The translations under genes were made by a program, and so were the position numbers. Of a DNA stretch of 64,000 bases, positions 44,022 to 53,857 are shown piece by piece. The stretch is taken from NCBI RefSeq assembly GCF_008692845.1, contig NZ_VXJW01000015.1, positions 1 through 64,000 of the forward strand, given 5' to 3'. The notes under the pieces were generated by a model. That model was not told where the DNA came from, did not search any database, and worked only from the letters and a program-made list of their open reading frames with translations. The stretch is from Salmonella enterica subsp. arizonae. GTDB lineage: Bacteria; Pseudomonadota; Gammaproteobacteria; Enterobacterales; Enterobacteriaceae. How positions within the stretch are numbered: position 1 is the stretch's first letter; every line of letters starts with the position of its first letter.

Positions 44022-45092
44022 ATGAAAGCAATGGTCTATTATGGTGAGCATGACATTCGTTTTGAAGAGCGTCAAAAACCACAGATCCTTAATTCTGGTG
44101 ATGTCATTATTCGGATGATTAAGACCACAATCTGTGGGACAGATCTGGGAATACTTAAAGGAAAAAACCCTGAGATTGAGGAGACCGCACTGAATAAGTT
44201 CGGCACGTTTAATGGTCGAATTCTGGGGCATGAGGGTGTAGGTGTTATAGAAGAGGCCGGATCATCTGTAACTAAATTTAAAAAAGGAGATAAAGTTATT
44301 ATTTCCTGTATCAGTCGGTGTGGTTCTTGTGAGAATTGCCAGAAACAACTTTATTCCCACTGTCAAAATGAAGGGGGGTGGATCATGGGTTATATGATTG
44401 ATGGAACGCAGGCGGAGTATGTCCGTGTCCCTTATGCAGATAACTCATTACATTTATTGCCCGAAAATCTTAATGAAGATACTGGCGTTTTGTTATCTGA
44501 TGCCTTACCAACAGGGCATGAAATCGGTGTTTTAAACGGAGAGATAAAACCAGGCGATACGGTAGCTATAGTTGGGGCTGGCCCGGTAGGTATGAGTTGT
44601 CTGTTAACCTCACAGCTTTATTCTCCTTCTAATATAATAATGGTAGATATAGATGATAATCGGTTAACAATGGCTAAAGGAATGGGGGCACATTATACGG
44701 TAAATTCAGTGAAGGAGGATGCTATTAATAAAATTATGGCATTGACCCAACAGCGTGGCGTTGACTGCGCTATTGAGGCTGTGGGTATTGAGCCAACCTG
44801 GAATATTTGCCAGAGTATTATTAAGGAAGGCGGCAATTTAGCTAATGTTGGTGTTCACGGAAAATCTGTTAAATTTTCTATAGAAAAACTGTGGAGTAAA
44901 AACATGACGATCACAACGGGTCTAGTGAATACCAATACGACAGGTTTGCTTATGAATAGTTGTTGTTCAGGAAGGCTACAGACAGAAAAACTAGTAACGC
45001 ATCATTTTAAATTTAACGATATTGAGAAAGCCTATGATGTTTTTAAACATGCAGCTAATGAAAAAGCCATGAAGGTAATCATTGAGTTCTAA
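44022..45092 (+). CDS. zinc-dependent alcohol dehydrogenase family protein
   Basis: A 356-residue medium-chain dehydrogenase. Catalytic zinc ligands are Cys38 (TTICGTDLG) and His70/Glu71 (GHEG). The structural zinc site is Cys100, Cys103, Cys106 and Cys114. The Rossmann motif GAGPVG is at 185-190, and Asp209 at the end of the second strand (IIMVDID) suggests NAD over NADP. The substrate cannot be told from sequence; secondary alcohols or polyols are possible. Base composition and codons are AT-rich compared with neighbours, suggesting horizontal transfer. It is a single gene with a strong ribosome site, in the place of yjbM in K-12. Confidence 0.85.
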   Translation: MKAMVYYGEHDIRFEERQKPQILNSGDVIIRMIKTTICGTDLGILKGKNPEIEETALNKFGTFNGRILGHEGVGVIEEAGSSVTKFKKGDKVIISCISRCGSCENCQKQLYSHCQNEGGWIMGYMIDGTQAEYVRVPYADNSLHLLPENLNEDTGVLLSDALPTGHEIGVLNGEIKPGDTVAIVGAGPVGMSCLLTSQLYSPSNIIMVDIDDNRLTMAKGMGAHYTVNSVKEDAINKIMALTQQRGVDCAIEAVGIEPTWNICQSIIKEGGNLANVGVHGKSVKFSIEKLWSKNMTITTGLVNTNTTGLLMNSCCSGRLQTEKLVTHHFKFNDIEKAYDVFKHAANEKAMKVIIEF

Positions 45093-45477
45093 ACAAAATA
45101 TTACTGGAATCTTCGTGAAACCAATGAGTGGGTTAGAGGGTACGTGACGACGCCTCGATATTTTTCGACGCATAACGGGAAAACCGTAGATTCCAGTTCG
45201 TAAATCCGAAAGGATATCTGTGACAATTTTTTACCCTCCCCTAAACGCCTGTTATTCTCAAGGCTGTACAGCATTTTTTTGCAGTAAATCGTGAGCAGTT
45301 ATGATGACGCTTTTCTCCTTGAGCAACGTTGTGCTGGGGCAGCATGGCTCGTCATCGGATTTCAGTCGTTTCTCTATGTTATAGTATTCCATTAAGCTAT
45401 CTCGTCATTTCAGGTTCCGTGTGTATGGGGCCTGAGTGGGAACCCGATGAGAGAAAAATATACTCAAATGTCAAAAA
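45093..45477. other. intergenic region upstream of dusA
   Basis: About 385 bases without a gene. It contains a TATAGT at 45380-45385 that could be a -10 box, overlapping the Zur-box-like palindrome listed separately. CAAGGCTGTACAGCATTTTT at about 45259 holds the small palindrome GCTGTACAGC. No recognisable remnant of yjbL or yjbM was seen. Confidence 0.45.
45375..45394. promoter_or_regulatory. Zur-box-like palindrome upstream of dusA
   Basis: ATGTTATAGTATTCCAT (45376-45392) matches the enterobacterial Zur box core ATGTTATA-N-TATAACAT at 14 of 16 positions, with the left half perfect. It lies 86 bases before the dusA start and overlaps a possible -10 hexamer. The match is by eye against a remembered consensus. 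Confidence 0.45.
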
Positions 45478-46515
45478 ATGCACGGTAATCTTGAAATGGT
45501 AAAAACCAGCCAAACCAGCGCAATAGCTGAAAATACTAACAACCACTGGAGTGGTCGGTTTAGTGTGGCGCCGATGCTCGACTGGACAGACAGACATTGT
45601 CGCTATTTCCTGCGTTTGCTGTCTCGCCAGACGTTACTCTACACCGAGATGGTGACCACGGGCGCGATTATTCATGGTAAAGGTGACTATCTGGCTTACA
45701 GCGAAGAAGAGCATCCACTTGCCCTGCAGCTTGGCGGAAGCGATCCGGCTCAGCTTACGCACTGTGCAAAGCTGGCGGAAGTGCGTGGCTATGATGAAAT
45801 TAACCTCAACGTGGGTTGCCCCTCCGATCGCGTGCAAAATGGTATGTTTGGCGCCTGTTTGATGGGCAATGCGCAACTGGTCGCAGACTGTGTTAAAGCC
45901 ATGCGTGATGTCGTCTCGATTCCGGTGACGGTGAAAACCCGCATTGGTATTGACGATCAGGACAGTTATGCATTTCTGTGTGATTTCATCGATACGGTTT
46001 CCGGTCAGGGCGAATGCGAAATGTTTATTATCCATGCGCGCAAAGCCTGGCTTTCTGGCTTAAGCCCGAAAGAAAATCGTGAGATCCCGCCGCTGGATTA
46101 CCCGCGCGTATATCAGCTAAAGCGGGATTTTCCGCACCTGAACATGTCCATTAACGGCGGCATCAAATCGCTGGAAGAGGCGAAGGAGCACCTGCGCCAT
46201 ATGGATGGCGTCATGGTTGGCCGCGAAGCTTATCAGAATCCGGGTATACTGGCCGCGGTGGATCGGGAGATTTTCGGCGCCGATACCACTGATGCCGACC
46301 CGGTTGCGGTGGTTCGCGCCATGTATCCCTATATTGAGCGTGAATTGAGCCAGGGAACGTATCTGGGGCATATTACTCGCCATATGCTGGGGTTGTTCCA
46401 GGGTATACCTGGCGCGCGGCAGTGGCGTCGCTACCTGAGCGAAAACGCCCATAAAGCTGGCGCGGATATTGGTGTACTGGAACAGGCGCTGAAACTGGTC
46501 GCGGACAAGTATTAA
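45478..46515 (+). CDS. dusA: tRNA-dihydrouridine(20/20a) synthase DusA
   Basis: A flavin enzyme that reduces uridines 20 and 20a of tRNAs. It has 345 residues with the DUS TIM barrel: [16 protein letters not shown] at the FMN site, EMVTTGAI, the [20 protein letters not shown] loop with its catalytic Cys, KTRIGIDD, and [23 protein letters not shown] binding the FMN phosphate. ATG 45478 matches the longer E. coli form; ATG 45496 is an alternative, and neither has a strong ribosome site. dusA is a common insertion target for mobile elements, but no island is seen in it here. Confidence 0.96.
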   Translation: MHGNLEMVKTSQTSAIAENTNNHWSGRFSVAPMLDWTDRHCRYFLRLLSRQTLLYTEMVTTGAIIHGKGDYLAYSEEEHPLALQLGGSDPAQLTHCAKLAEVRGYDEINLNVGCPSDRVQNGMFGACLMGNAQLVADCVKAMRDVVSIPVTVKTRIGIDDQDSYAFLCDFIDTVSGQGECEMFIIHARKAWLSGLSPKENREIPPLDYPRVYQLKRDFPHLNMSINGGIKSLEEAKEHLRHMDGVMVGREAYQNPGILAAVDREIFGADTTDADPVAVVRAMYPYIERELSQGTYLGHITRHMLGLFQGIPGARQWRRYLSENAHKAGADIGVLEQALKLVADKY

Positions 46516-46597
46516 AAATTCACCCAAAATTAGTCAATTTCACCACGCCCTGCGCAGTGTTGCAGGGCATTTTATTGGTATCTCAATAGGTTAAATA

Positions 46598-46614
46598 TTG
46601 GCATGGTTTTTGTA
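46598..46614 (+). promoter_or_regulatory. sigma-54 promoter of pspG
   Basis: TTGGCATGGTTTTTGTA fits the -24/-12 consensus TTGGCACG-N4-TTGCA with correct spacing. It lies 70 bases before pspG. In E. coli pspG is part of the PspF/sigma-54 phage-shock regulon. Confidence 0.85.
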
Positions 46615-46624
46615 ATAGCTTATC

Positions 46625-46662
46625 TGAGTAGACCCGGTAAGCGCAGTACCGCCGGGCAATTC
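46625..46662. repeat. REP element in the pspG leader
   Basis: GTAGACCCGGTAAGCGCAG pairs with TACCGCCGGGCAA between the sigma-54 promoter and the start codon. Confidence 0.75.
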
Positions 46663-46683
46663 CATCTTTAATGGGGAGCGACT

Positions 46684-46926
46684 ATGCTGGAACTACTTTT
46701 TGTGCTTGGCTTTTTTTTGATGCTAATGGTGACTGGCGTCTCCTTGCTGGGTATTCTGGCCGCGCTGGTCGTGGCGACCGCCGTCATGTTCCTGGGCGGG
46801 ATGTTAGCACTGATGATCAAGCTGTTACCGTGGCTACTGCTGGCGGTGGCTGTGGTGTGGGTGATCAAAGCAGTAAAAACGCCAAAAATCCCAAAGTATC
46901 AGCGTAACAATCGTCGGTTTTACTAA
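46684..46926 (+). CDS. pspG: phage shock protein G (YjbO)
   Basis: An 80-residue inner-membrane protein with two or three hydrophobic helices (about 2-20, 22-42, 45-63) and a basic C-terminus (KTPKIPKYQRNNRR). It is a member of the PspF-controlled phage-shock response to membrane stress and closely matches E. coli PspG. The upstream sigma-54 promoter supports the call. ATG 46684 with GGGGAGCGACT upstream. Confidence 0.93.
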   Translation: MLELLFVLGFFLMLMVTGVSLLGILAALVVATAVMFLGGMLALMIKLLPWLLLAVAVVWVIKAVKTPKIPKYQRNNRRFY

Positions 46927-47049
46927 GGCATTGAGCGGTTCGTCACAACCTGAAACTTTGTCCTCACAAGCAAATAGGAATCGATTATTAAATCTGTCAT
47001 GATTGCGCGGTTAACAAATTCATCGCGCTGTACCCTACATACGGCCGAA

Positions 47050-47083
47050 CAAAAAAAGAAAGGGCTTCCCAGGTGGAAGCCCA
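47050..47083 (-). terminator. qorA terminator
   Basis: On the minus strand GGGCTTCC-ACCTG-GGAAGCCC is followed by TTTCTTTTTTTG, 18 bases after the qorA stop. Confidence 0.9.
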
Positions 47084-47100
47084 ATTTCTTTGCAGAGATA

Positions 47101-48084
47101 TTACGGAATCAGCAGGCTTGAGCCCTGTGTGGCCCGACTTTCCAGAACTTCATGTGCGCGACGGGCATCTTTTAACGCATAGCGTTGATTTTCAGCCACA
47201 TCGACCTTAATCACGCCGCTGGCGATCAATGAGAATAATTCATTGCTGGCTTCGGTCAATTCTTCACGCGTCGTAATATACCCCTGTAGTGAAGGACGCG
47301 TGGCATACAGGGAACCTTTCTGATTCAGAATACCTAAGTTCACGCCGGTGACGGGGCCTGACGCATTGCCGAAACTGACCATCAGTCCCCGACGTTGCAG
47401 ACAGTCCAGCGAGGCTTCCCAGGTATCTTTCCCCACGGAGTCATAGACCACGCGAACTTTTTTGCCGTCGGTTAACGCTTTTACCCGTTCTACAATGCTC
47501 TCTTCACGGTAATTAATCACCTGCCAGGCGCCAGCGTCCAGCGCCCGCTGTGCTTTTTGCGCGCTACCGACGGTACCGATAAGCTTCGCGCCCAGAGCTT
47601 TCGCCCATTGGCAGGCAATCAGACCGACGCCGCCCGCAGCAGCATGAAACAAGAAGGGTTCGTCTGGCTTCACTTGATAGGTTTTGCGCAACAGGTAAAA
47701 AACGGTTAATCCCTTGAGAAAAGAGGCTGCCGCTTGTTCGAAGGAAATAGCGTCAGGTAAAATCGCGATTTTATCAGCGGGGACGTTATGGACGGAACTG
47801 TAAGCGCCGAGCGTTGACTGCGCGTAGACGACGCGATCGCCGACGCGAATGTGTTCCACGCCGCTGCCGACTTTACTGACCACGCCTGCGGCTTCGGTTC
47901 CCAGTCCCGCAGGCAACGCCGGGGGCGGATATAGTCCGCTACGGATATAGGTGTCGATGAAGTTAATACCAATAGCTTTGTTCTCAACCTGGATTTCGAG
48001 TTCCGCCGGTCCCGTTGGCGTAAACTCCACGGCCTGAAGCACTTCCGGACCACCATGCTTGTGAAATTCAATACGCGTTGCCAT
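47101..48084 (-). CDS. qorA: NADPH:quinone oxidoreductase QorA
   Basis: A zeta-crystallin-type medium-chain reductase without zinc, 327 residues from ATG 48084 (TGGAGGAAGC upstream), as in E. coli. It has the N-terminal GroES-like domain (about 1-120, NFIDTYIRSGLYPPPALPAGLGTEAAG), the NADPH-binding HAAAGGVGLIACQWAKALGA (about 147-166), and the quinone-reductase fold through the C-terminus. Thirty upstream codons are open but overlap dnaB. Divergent from dnaB. Confidence 0.95.
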   Translation of the reverse strand: MATRIEFHKHGGPEVLQAVEFTPTGPAELEIQVENKAIGINFIDTYIRSGLYPPPALPAGLGTEAAGVVSKVGSGVEHIRVGDRVVYAQSTLGAYSSVHNVPADKIAILPDAISFEQAAASFLKGLTVFYLLRKTYQVKPDEPFLFHAAAGGVGLIACQWAKALGAKLIGTVGSAQKAQRALDAGAWQVINYREESIVERVKALTDGKKVRVVYDSVGKDTWEASLDCLQRRGLMVSFGNASGPVTGVNLGILNQKGSLYATRPSLQGYITTREELTEASNELFSLIASGVIKVDVAENQRYALKDARRAHEVLESRATQGSSLLIP

Positions 48085-48148
48085 GCTTCCTCCAAAAGAA
48101 ATGTGGTAATCTTTCGACCCAATCACTAGCTCGGTAACTCCATTCACT

Positions 48149-49564
48149 ATGGCAGGAAATAAACCCTTCAACAAACAACAGACTGATGCCCGCGACCGCG
48201 ATCCGCAGGTTGCCGGGATAAAAGTGCCGCCGCACTCGATTGAAGCGGAACAGTCGGTGTTGGGCGGTTTAATGCTGGATAACGAGCGCTGGGACGATGT
48301 GGCCGAGCGCGTGGTGGCGGAAGATTTCTACACCCGCCCGCATCGCCATATCTTTACGGAGATGGGGCGCTTGCAGGAAAGCGGCAGTCCTATAGACCTG
48401 ATTACGCTCGCGGAATCGCTGGAACGGCAGGGCCAACTGGACAGCGTCGGCGGCTTTGCCTATCTGGCGGAGCTGTCTAAAAACACACCAAGCGCGGCGA
48501 ACATCAGCGCTTATGCGGATATTGTGCGCGAGCGCGCCGTGGTCCGCGACATGATCGCTGTGGCTCATGAAATTGCGGACGCCGGTTACGATCCACAGGG
48601 GCGTAATAGCGACGAACTGCTGGATTTGGCGGAGTCGCGCGTCTTTCAGATCGCGGAGAACCGCGCTAACAAAGACGAAGGCCCGAAAAGCATCGACCAA
48701 ATTCTCGACGCTACCGTGGCGCGTATTGAGCAGTTGTTCCAGCAGCCGCACGATGGCGTTACAGGCGTGGATACCGGCTATCAGGATCTCAATAAAAAAA
48801 CGGCGGGGTTACAGCGTTCGGATTTAATCATCGTCGCGGCGCGTCCATCAATGGGTAAAACTACTTTTGCAATGAACCTCTGCGAAAATGCGGCGATGTT
48901 GCAGGATAAACCGGTACTGATATTTAGTCTGGAGATGCCCGGCGAACAAATTATGATGCGTATGTTGGCCTCACTGTCTCGCGTCGATCAGACCCGTATT
49001 CGTACCGGTCAACTTGATGATGAGGATTGGGCGCGAATCTCCGGCACGATGGGCATTCTCCTGGAGAAACGCAATATGTATATTGATGACTCATCGGGCC
49101 TTACGCCGACAGAAGTCCGTTCGCGCGCGCGGCGTATTTTCCGCGAACATGGCGGGTTAAGCCTGATTATGATCGACTACCTGCAACTGATGCGCGTGCC
49201 GTCGCTTTCTGATAACCGTACCCTGGAAATCGCCGAAATTTCCCGCTCGCTGAAAGCGCTGGCGAAGGAACTGCAAGTACCGGTCGTGGCGTTATCGCAG
49301 CTTAACCGCTCGCTGGAACAACGCGCGGATAAACGCCCGGTAAACTCCGACCTGCGTGAATCCGGCTCTATTGAACAGGATGCCGACTTAATTATGTTTA
49401 TTTACCGTGATGAGGTTTATCACGAGAACAGTGATTTAAAAGGCATTGCTGAAATTATTATCGGTAAGCAACGTAACGGTCCTATCGGTACGGTGCGTCT
49501 GACGTTCAACGGTCAGTGGTCGCGCTTCGATAACTATGCGGGACCGCAATACGATGATGAGTAA
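48149..49564 (+). CDS. dnaB: replicative DNA helicase DnaB
   Basis: The hexameric helicase of the replication fork, loaded by DnaC and stimulating DnaG primase. It has 471 residues, the E. coli length. The N-terminal domain (about 30-130, PHSIEAEQSVLGGLMLDNERW) is joined by a linker helix to the RecA-like domain, with Walker A ARPSMGKTTFAMNL (about 229-242), Walker B LIMIDYLQLM, and the SQLNRSLEQRADKRP and ESGSIEQDADLIMFIYR motifs. No intein is present. It is divergent from qorA and followed by alr after 31 bases. Confidence 0.98.
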   Translation: MAGNKPFNKQQTDARDRDPQVAGIKVPPHSIEAEQSVLGGLMLDNERWDDVAERVVAEDFYTRPHRHIFTEMGRLQESGSPIDLITLAESLERQGQLDSVGGFAYLAELSKNTPSAANISAYADIVRERAVVRDMIAVAHEIADAGYDPQGRNSDELLDLAESRVFQIAENRANKDEGPKSIDQILDATVARIEQLFQQPHDGVTGVDTGYQDLNKKTAGLQRSDLIIVAARPSMGKTTFAMNLCENAAMLQDKPVLIFSLEMPGEQIMMRMLASLSRVDQTRIRTGQLDDEDWARISGTMGILLEKRNMYIDDSSGLTPTEVRSRARRIFREHGGLSLIMIDYLQLMRVPSLSDNRTLEIAEISRSLKALAKELQVPVVALSQLNRSLEQRADKRPVNSDLRESGSIEQDADLIMFIYRDEVYHENSDLKGIAEIIIGKQRNGPIGTVRLTFNGQWSRFDNYAGPQYDDE

Positions 49565-49595
49565 CTCTCCGTCATTCTTTTAACAAGGAATTCAA

Positions 49596-50675
49596 ATGCA
49601 AGCGGCAACAGTCGTCATTAACCGCCGCGCTCTGCGACACAACCTGCAACGTCTGCGTGAACTGGCGCCTGCCAGCAAGCTGGTTGCGGTGGTGAAAGCG
49701 AACGCTTATGGACACGGTCTTCTGGAGACCGCGCGAACGCTCCCTGATGCTGACGCTTTTGGCGTGGCGCGTCTCGAAGAGGCGCTACGTCTGCGAGAGG
49801 GCGGGATCACGCAGCCTATCCTGCTGCTGGAGGGGTTTTTCGACGCCGCCGATCTGCCGACCATTTCCGCGCAACGCCTGCATACCGCCGTGCATAATCA
49901 GGAGCAGCTTACCGCTCTGGAGGCGGTGGAGCTGGCGGAGCCAGTGACGGTCTGGATGAAACTGGATACCGGTATGCATCGTCTTGGCGTGCGTCCTGAA
50001 GAGGCGGAGGCGTTCTACCAGCGTTTGACGCACTGTAAAAATGTACGCCAGCCGGTGAATATCGTCAGCCATTTTGCCCGTGCGGATGAGCCGGAATGCG
50101 GCGCTACCGAGCATCAGCTTGAAATTTTTAACGCCTTCTGTCAGGACAAACCCGGTCAGCGCTCTATTGCCGCGTCTGGCGGTATTCTGCTGTGGCCGCA
50201 GTCTCACTTTGACTGGGCGCGTCCAGGAATCATTTTGTATGGCGTATCGCCGCTGGAGCATAAACCCTGGGGGCCGGATTTTGGTTTTCAGCCGGTGATG
50301 TCCTTAACCTCAAGTTTGATCGCGGCGCGTGACCACAAGGCGGGCGAGCCGGTGGGCTACGGCGGGACATGGGTGAGTGAGCGCGACACGCGGCTGGGCG
50401 TGGTGGCGATGGGCTATGGCGATGGCTACCCACGCGCGGCGCCTTCCGGTACGCCAGTACTGGTCAATGGTCGTGAAGTCCCGATTGTCGGGCGGGTGGC
50501 GATGGATATGATTTGCGTGGATTTGGGGCCAAACGCGCAGGATAAAGCAGGTGATCCGGTGGTTTTATGGGGAGAAGATCTGCCAGTTGAGCGTATCGCT
50601 GAAATAACGAAAGTAAGCGCTTACGAACTAATTACGCGCCTGACCTCAAGGGTGGCGATGAAGTATATTGATTAA
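49596..50675 (+). CDS. alr: alanine racemase, biosynthetic
   Basis: A PLP enzyme making D-alanine for peptidoglycan, 359 residues. Lys34 in [10 protein letters not shown] carries PLP, and the catalytic tyrosine lies in [11 protein letters not shown] (about residue 255). The fold-III barrel is followed by the C-terminal beta domain with [25 protein letters not shown] precedes the ATG. It is constitutive in Salmonella (the catabolic enzyme is DadX). A BIME separates it from tyrB. Confidence 0.97.
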   Translation: MQAATVVINRRALRHNLQRLRELAPASKLVAVVKANAYGHGLLETARTLPDADAFGVARLEEALRLREGGITQPILLLEGFFDAADLPTISAQRLHTAVHNQEQLTALEAVELAEPVTVWMKLDTGMHRLGVRPEEAEAFYQRLTHCKNVRQPVNIVSHFARADEPECGATEHQLEIFNAFCQDKPGQRSIAASGGILLWPQSHFDWARPGIILYGVSPLEHKPWGPDFGFQPVMSLTSSLIAARDHKAGEPVGYGGTWVSERDTRLGVVAMGYGDGYPRAAPSGTPVLVNGREVPIVGRVAMDMICVDLGPNAQDKAGDPVVLWGEDLPVERIAEITKVSAYELITRLTSRVAMKYID

Positions 50676-50679
50676 ATAC

Positions 50680-50770
50680 GCGGCGGGCCGGGTGGCGCTC
50701 GCGCTTATCCTCCTACATCGCGTATTGGTTGTAGGCCGGGTAAGGCGTTTACGCCGCCATCCGTTAATAT
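50680..50770. repeat. BIME between alr and tyrB
   Basis: GGGCCGGGTGGCGCTCGCGC and the pair GTAGGCCGGGTAAGGCG/ACGCCGCCATCCG are REP units. Confidence 0.85.
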
Positions 50771-50859
50771 TCGCATCCACCGCAACATCCTCTCGATCTT
50801 CTCGTCCTTCCGGTTTATTGTGTTATTTCCTGCCTTCTGTAAATCTGGAGAACCATCGC

Positions 50860-52053
50860 GTGTTTCAAAAAGTTGACGCCTATGCCGGCGATCCGATTCT
50901 TTCACTGATGGAGCGTTTTAAAGACGACTCCCGTCACGACAAAGTGAATCTGAGCATTGGTCTGTATTACAACGAAGACGGGATTATCCCGCAGCTCAAG
51001 GCGGTCGCCGAAGCCGAAGCCCGGCTTAACGCGCAGCCGCATGGCGCCTCGCTGTACCTGCCGATGGAAGGACTCAATACTTATCGCCATACTATCGCGC
51101 CTTTGCTCTTTGGCGCCGATCACCCGGTTCTTCAGCAACAGCGCGTGGCCACTATCCAGACATTAGGCGGTTCCGGCGCGCTGAAAGTGGGCGCGGATTT
51201 CCTGAAACGTTATTTCCCTGATGCTGGCGTATGGGTGAGCGACCCCACCTGGGAAAACCACATAGCGATATTTGCCGGGGCCGGGTTCGAAGTAAGTACT
51301 TACCCCTGGTATGACGACGCGACTAACGGCATCCGTTTTAACGATTTGCTGGCCACGCTGAATACGTTACCGGCGCGTAGTATCGTGCTGCTGCACCCCT
51401 GTTGTCACAACCCGACCGGGGCGGATTTAACGCCTTCTCAATGGGATGCGGTGATTGAGATATTGAAAACGCGCGATCTGATTCCATTCCTTGATATTGC
51501 CTATCAGGGGTTTGGCGCAGGCATGGACGAGGATGCTTACGCTATTCGCGCCATTGCCAGCGCCGGGTTGCCTGCGTTAGTCAGTAATTCTTTTTCGAAG
51601 ATTTTCTCGCTTTACGGCGAGCGTGTCGGAGGCCTGTCCGTGGTGTGTGAAGATGCCGAAATCGCAGAGCGGGTTCTGGGACAGCTAAAAGCAACGGTGC
51701 GCCGAATTTACTCCAGTCCGCCGAATTTCGGCGCACAGGTGGTGGCTACGGTCCTGGGCGATGAGGCGTTAAAAGCGAGCTGGCTGGCGGAAGTAGAAGC
51801 GATGCGTACCCGCATTATATCGATGCGCCAGACGCTGGTGAAGGTGCTGAAGGGGGAGATGCCCGGCCGCAATTTCGATTACCTGTTACAGCAGCGCGGT
51901 ATGTTCAGCTACACCGGGTTAAGCGCGGAGCAGGTCGATCGGTTGCGCGATGAGTTTGGTGTATACCTTATAGCCAGCGGTCGCATGTGCGTCGCCGGAC
52001 TTAATTCTTCAAATGTGCAGCGCGTGGCGAAGGCGTTTGCCGCTGTCATGTAA
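50860..52053 (+). CDS. tyrB: aromatic-amino-acid aminotransferase TyrB
   Basis: A PLP transaminase for tyrosine and phenylalanine synthesis, also acting on leucine and aspartate. It has 397 residues from a GTG start at 50860 (CTGGAGAACCATC upstream), the E. coli length. The frame is open to 50668 through REP DNA, which should not be counted. PLP lysine lies in [29 protein letters not shown] and the substrate-binding [11 protein letters not shown] near the end are family motifs. E. coli tyrB is repressed by TyrR; I did not find a convincing TyrR box. Confidence 0.96.
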   Translation: MFQKVDAYAGDPILSLMERFKDDSRHDKVNLSIGLYYNEDGIIPQLKAVAEAEARLNAQPHGASLYLPMEGLNTYRHTIAPLLFGADHPVLQQQRVATIQTLGGSGALKVGADFLKRYFPDAGVWVSDPTWENHIAIFAGAGFEVSTYPWYDDATNGIRFNDLLATLNTLPARSIVLLHPCCHNPTGADLTPSQWDAVIEILKTRDLIPFLDIAYQGFGAGMDEDAYAIRAIASAGLPALVSNSFSKIFSLYGERVGGLSVVCEDAEIAERVLGQLKATVRRIYSSPPNFGAQVVATVLGDEALKASWLAEVEAMRTRIISMRQTLVKVLKGEMPGRNFDYLLQQRGMFSYTGLSAEQVDRLRDEFGVYLIASGRMCVAGLNSSNVQRVAKAFAAVM

Positions 52054-52239
52054 TGTTCAGGCCGGACGGCGTTAACGGTGCTCTCTGGCCTGGCAATGGC
52101 TGTTGTGATCATCCTCTTTTTTCGTAACAAAACCGCAGATAATTCTTCCTTTTGACCGTTACTGGCGTTATGGTCAGATAGTTTTTTGAGCAAAGACTCA
52201 TCTTAATAATTATAATATTTTGAATTTTAAGGGAAAAGC

Positions 52240-52953
52240 ATGAAAAAAATAACCCTGGCGCTGAGTGCCGTCTGTTTGTTGTTTACGCTAAACCATTCCG
52301 CGAATGCGTTAGTGTCTTCCCCTTCGACGCTCAATCCGGGCACTAATGTTGCAAAACTCGCGGAACAAGCGCCTGTCCATTGGGTCTCTGTCGCCCAGAT
52401 TGAAAACAGTCTCACCGGGCGCCCGCCGATGGCGGTCGGCTTTGATATTGACGATACTGTGTTATTTTCCAGCCCCGGGTTTTGGCGTGGAAAGAAAACC
52501 TACTCCCCGAACAGCGACGATTATCTGAAAAATCCGGCCTTTTGGGAAAAAATGAACAATGGCTGGGATGAGTTCAGTATTCCAAAAGAAGTGGCCCGAC
52601 AGCTCATTGATATGCATGTTCGTCGTGGCGACAGTATTTACTTTGTCACTGGTCGTAGTCAGACGAAAACGGAAACCGTGACGAATACGCTGGCGGATAA
52701 TTTCCATATTCCGGCGGCGAACATGAATCCGGTGATTTTCGCAGGCGATAAACCGGGACAAAATACGAAAATCCAGTGGCTACAGGAGAAAAATATTCGT
52801 ATCTTCTACGGTGATTCGGATAACGATATTACCGCGGCTCGTGATTGTGGTATTCGCGGAATTCGCATTTTGCGCGCCGCTAACTCCACCTACAAACCGC
52901 TGCCGCAGGCAGGCGCGTTTGGCGAAGAAGTCATTGTCAATTCGGAGTACTAA
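52240..52953 (+). CDS. aphA: class B acid phosphatase AphA
   Basis: A periplasmic Mg-dependent non-specific phosphatase and phosphotransferase, 237 residues. The signal peptide ([20 protein letters not shown], cleaved near ANA) precedes the HAD-type (DDDD) active site FDIDDTVLF with Asp69 and Asp71. [11 protein letters not shown] and [20 protein letters not shown] complete the metal-binding motifs. AAGGGAAAAGC precedes the ATG. The two-base change giving ARDCGIRG (E. coli ARDVGARG) adds a Cys. Followed by its own terminator. Confidence 0.97.
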   Translation: MKKITLALSAVCLLFTLNHSANALVSSPSTLNPGTNVAKLAEQAPVHWVSVAQIENSLTGRPPMAVGFDIDDTVLFSSPGFWRGKKTYSPNSDDYLKNPAFWEKMNNGWDEFSIPKEVARQLIDMHVRRGDSIYFVTGRSQTKTETVTNTLADNFHIPAANMNPVIFAGDKPGQNTKIQWLQEKNIRIFYGDSDNDITAARDCGIRGIRILRAANSTYKPLPQAGAFGEEVIVNSEY

Positions 52954-52956
52954 AAA

Positions 52957-52985
52957 CCAGGAGAGCGACAGGCTCTCCTTTTTTG
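52957..52985 (+). terminator. aphA terminator
   Basis: AGGAGAGC-GACAG-GCTCTCCT stem followed by TTTTT. Confidence 0.94.
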
Positions 52986-53081
52986 CATGATTTTTGCACA
53001 AACTTGCCCCGCTGGCTTTTACCTTTTCCGGACTTGCTGCACACTATTCAGGAGGTGTTTGTTTTTAGTAAGGAGCAGCCT

Positions 53082-53498
53082 ATGTGGTATCAGCGCACCA
53101 TTACACTGAGCGAGAAGCAGCGCGGGTTTCATCTGATAACAGATGAAATTGTCGATAAATTGTCTGGCTTACCATCTGTCGAAACGGGTTTGCTGCATCT
53201 GTTGTTACTACATACTTCTGCCTCGCTGACGTTAAACGAAAACTGCGATCCTACCGTGCGCGCTGATATGGAGCGCCATTTCCTGAAAACCGTTCCCGAT
53301 AATGCCGCGTATGAACATGATTACGAAGGGGCGGATGACATGCCTTCGCATATTAAGTCCTCATTATTGGGCGTATCGTTACTGCTGCCTGTGCGTCAGG
53401 GGCGTTTACAGTTAGGAACGTGGCAAGGTATCTGGTTGGGAGAGCACCGTATTCACGGCGGTTCACGTAAAATCATCGCGACACTACAAGGGGAATGA
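53082..53498 (+). CDS. yjbQ: UPF0047 family protein YjbQ
   Basis: A 138-residue cytoplasmic protein of the YjbQ/UPF0047 family, for which weak thiamin phosphate synthase activity has been reported in E. coli. The conserved signature [25 protein letters not shown] and the [20 protein letters not shown] end are both present. ATG at 53082 has AAGGAGCAGCC upstream; the open frame to 52983 is not coding. yjbR overlaps or abuts its end, indicating a two-gene operon. Confidence 0.94.
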   Translation: MWYQRTITLSEKQRGFHLITDEIVDKLSGLPSVETGLLHLLLLHTSASLTLNENCDPTVRADMERHFLKTVPDNAAYEHDYEGADDMPSHIKSSLLGVSLLLPVRQGRLQLGTWQGIWLGEHRIHGGSRKIIATLQGE

Positions 53499-53500
53499 TA

Positions 53501-53857
53501 ATGACCATTTCGGAATTACTGCAATACTGCATGGCAAAACCTGGCGCAGAGCAGAGCGTCCACAGCGACTGGAAAGCCACGCAAATTAAAGTGGAAGACG
53601 TACTTTTCGCGATGGTAAAAGAAGTTGAAGGGCGCCCGGCAGCCTCTCTCAAAACCAGCCCGGAACTGGCAGAGTTGTTACGCCAGCAGCACAGCGATGT
53701 ACGACCGAGTCGACACCTTAATAAAGCGCACTGGAGCACGGTTTATCTGGACGGGTCGCTGCCGGACTCACAACTCTATTATCTGGTCGATGCCTCTTAT
53801 CAACAGGCGGTAAATGCGTTGCCGGAAGATAAACGCAAACAGTTGCCGCAGTCCTGA
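53501..53857 (+). CDS. yjbR: MmcQ/YjbR family protein
   Basis: A 118-residue protein of the MmcQ/YjbR family, which has a CyaY-like, double-wing fold proposed to bind DNA; the role is unknown. Family features are ELLQYCMAKPGAEQSVHSDW at the N-terminus and LDGSLPDSQLYYLVDASYQ near the end. ATG 53501 matches E. coli; ATG 53495, which overlaps the yjbQ stop, is possible. Translated directly after yjbQ. Confidence 0.93.
   Translation: MTISELLQYCMAKPGAEQSVHSDWKATQIKVEDVLFAMVKEVEGRPAASLKTSPELAELLRQQHSDVRPSRHLNKAHWSTVYLDGSLPDSQLYYLVDASYQQAVNALPEDKRKQLPQS

Noticed and set aside
50668-50859. N-terminal extension of tyrB
   Set aside because: It consists of REP DNA and the promoter region; the GTG at 50860 gives the conserved 397-residue enzyme.
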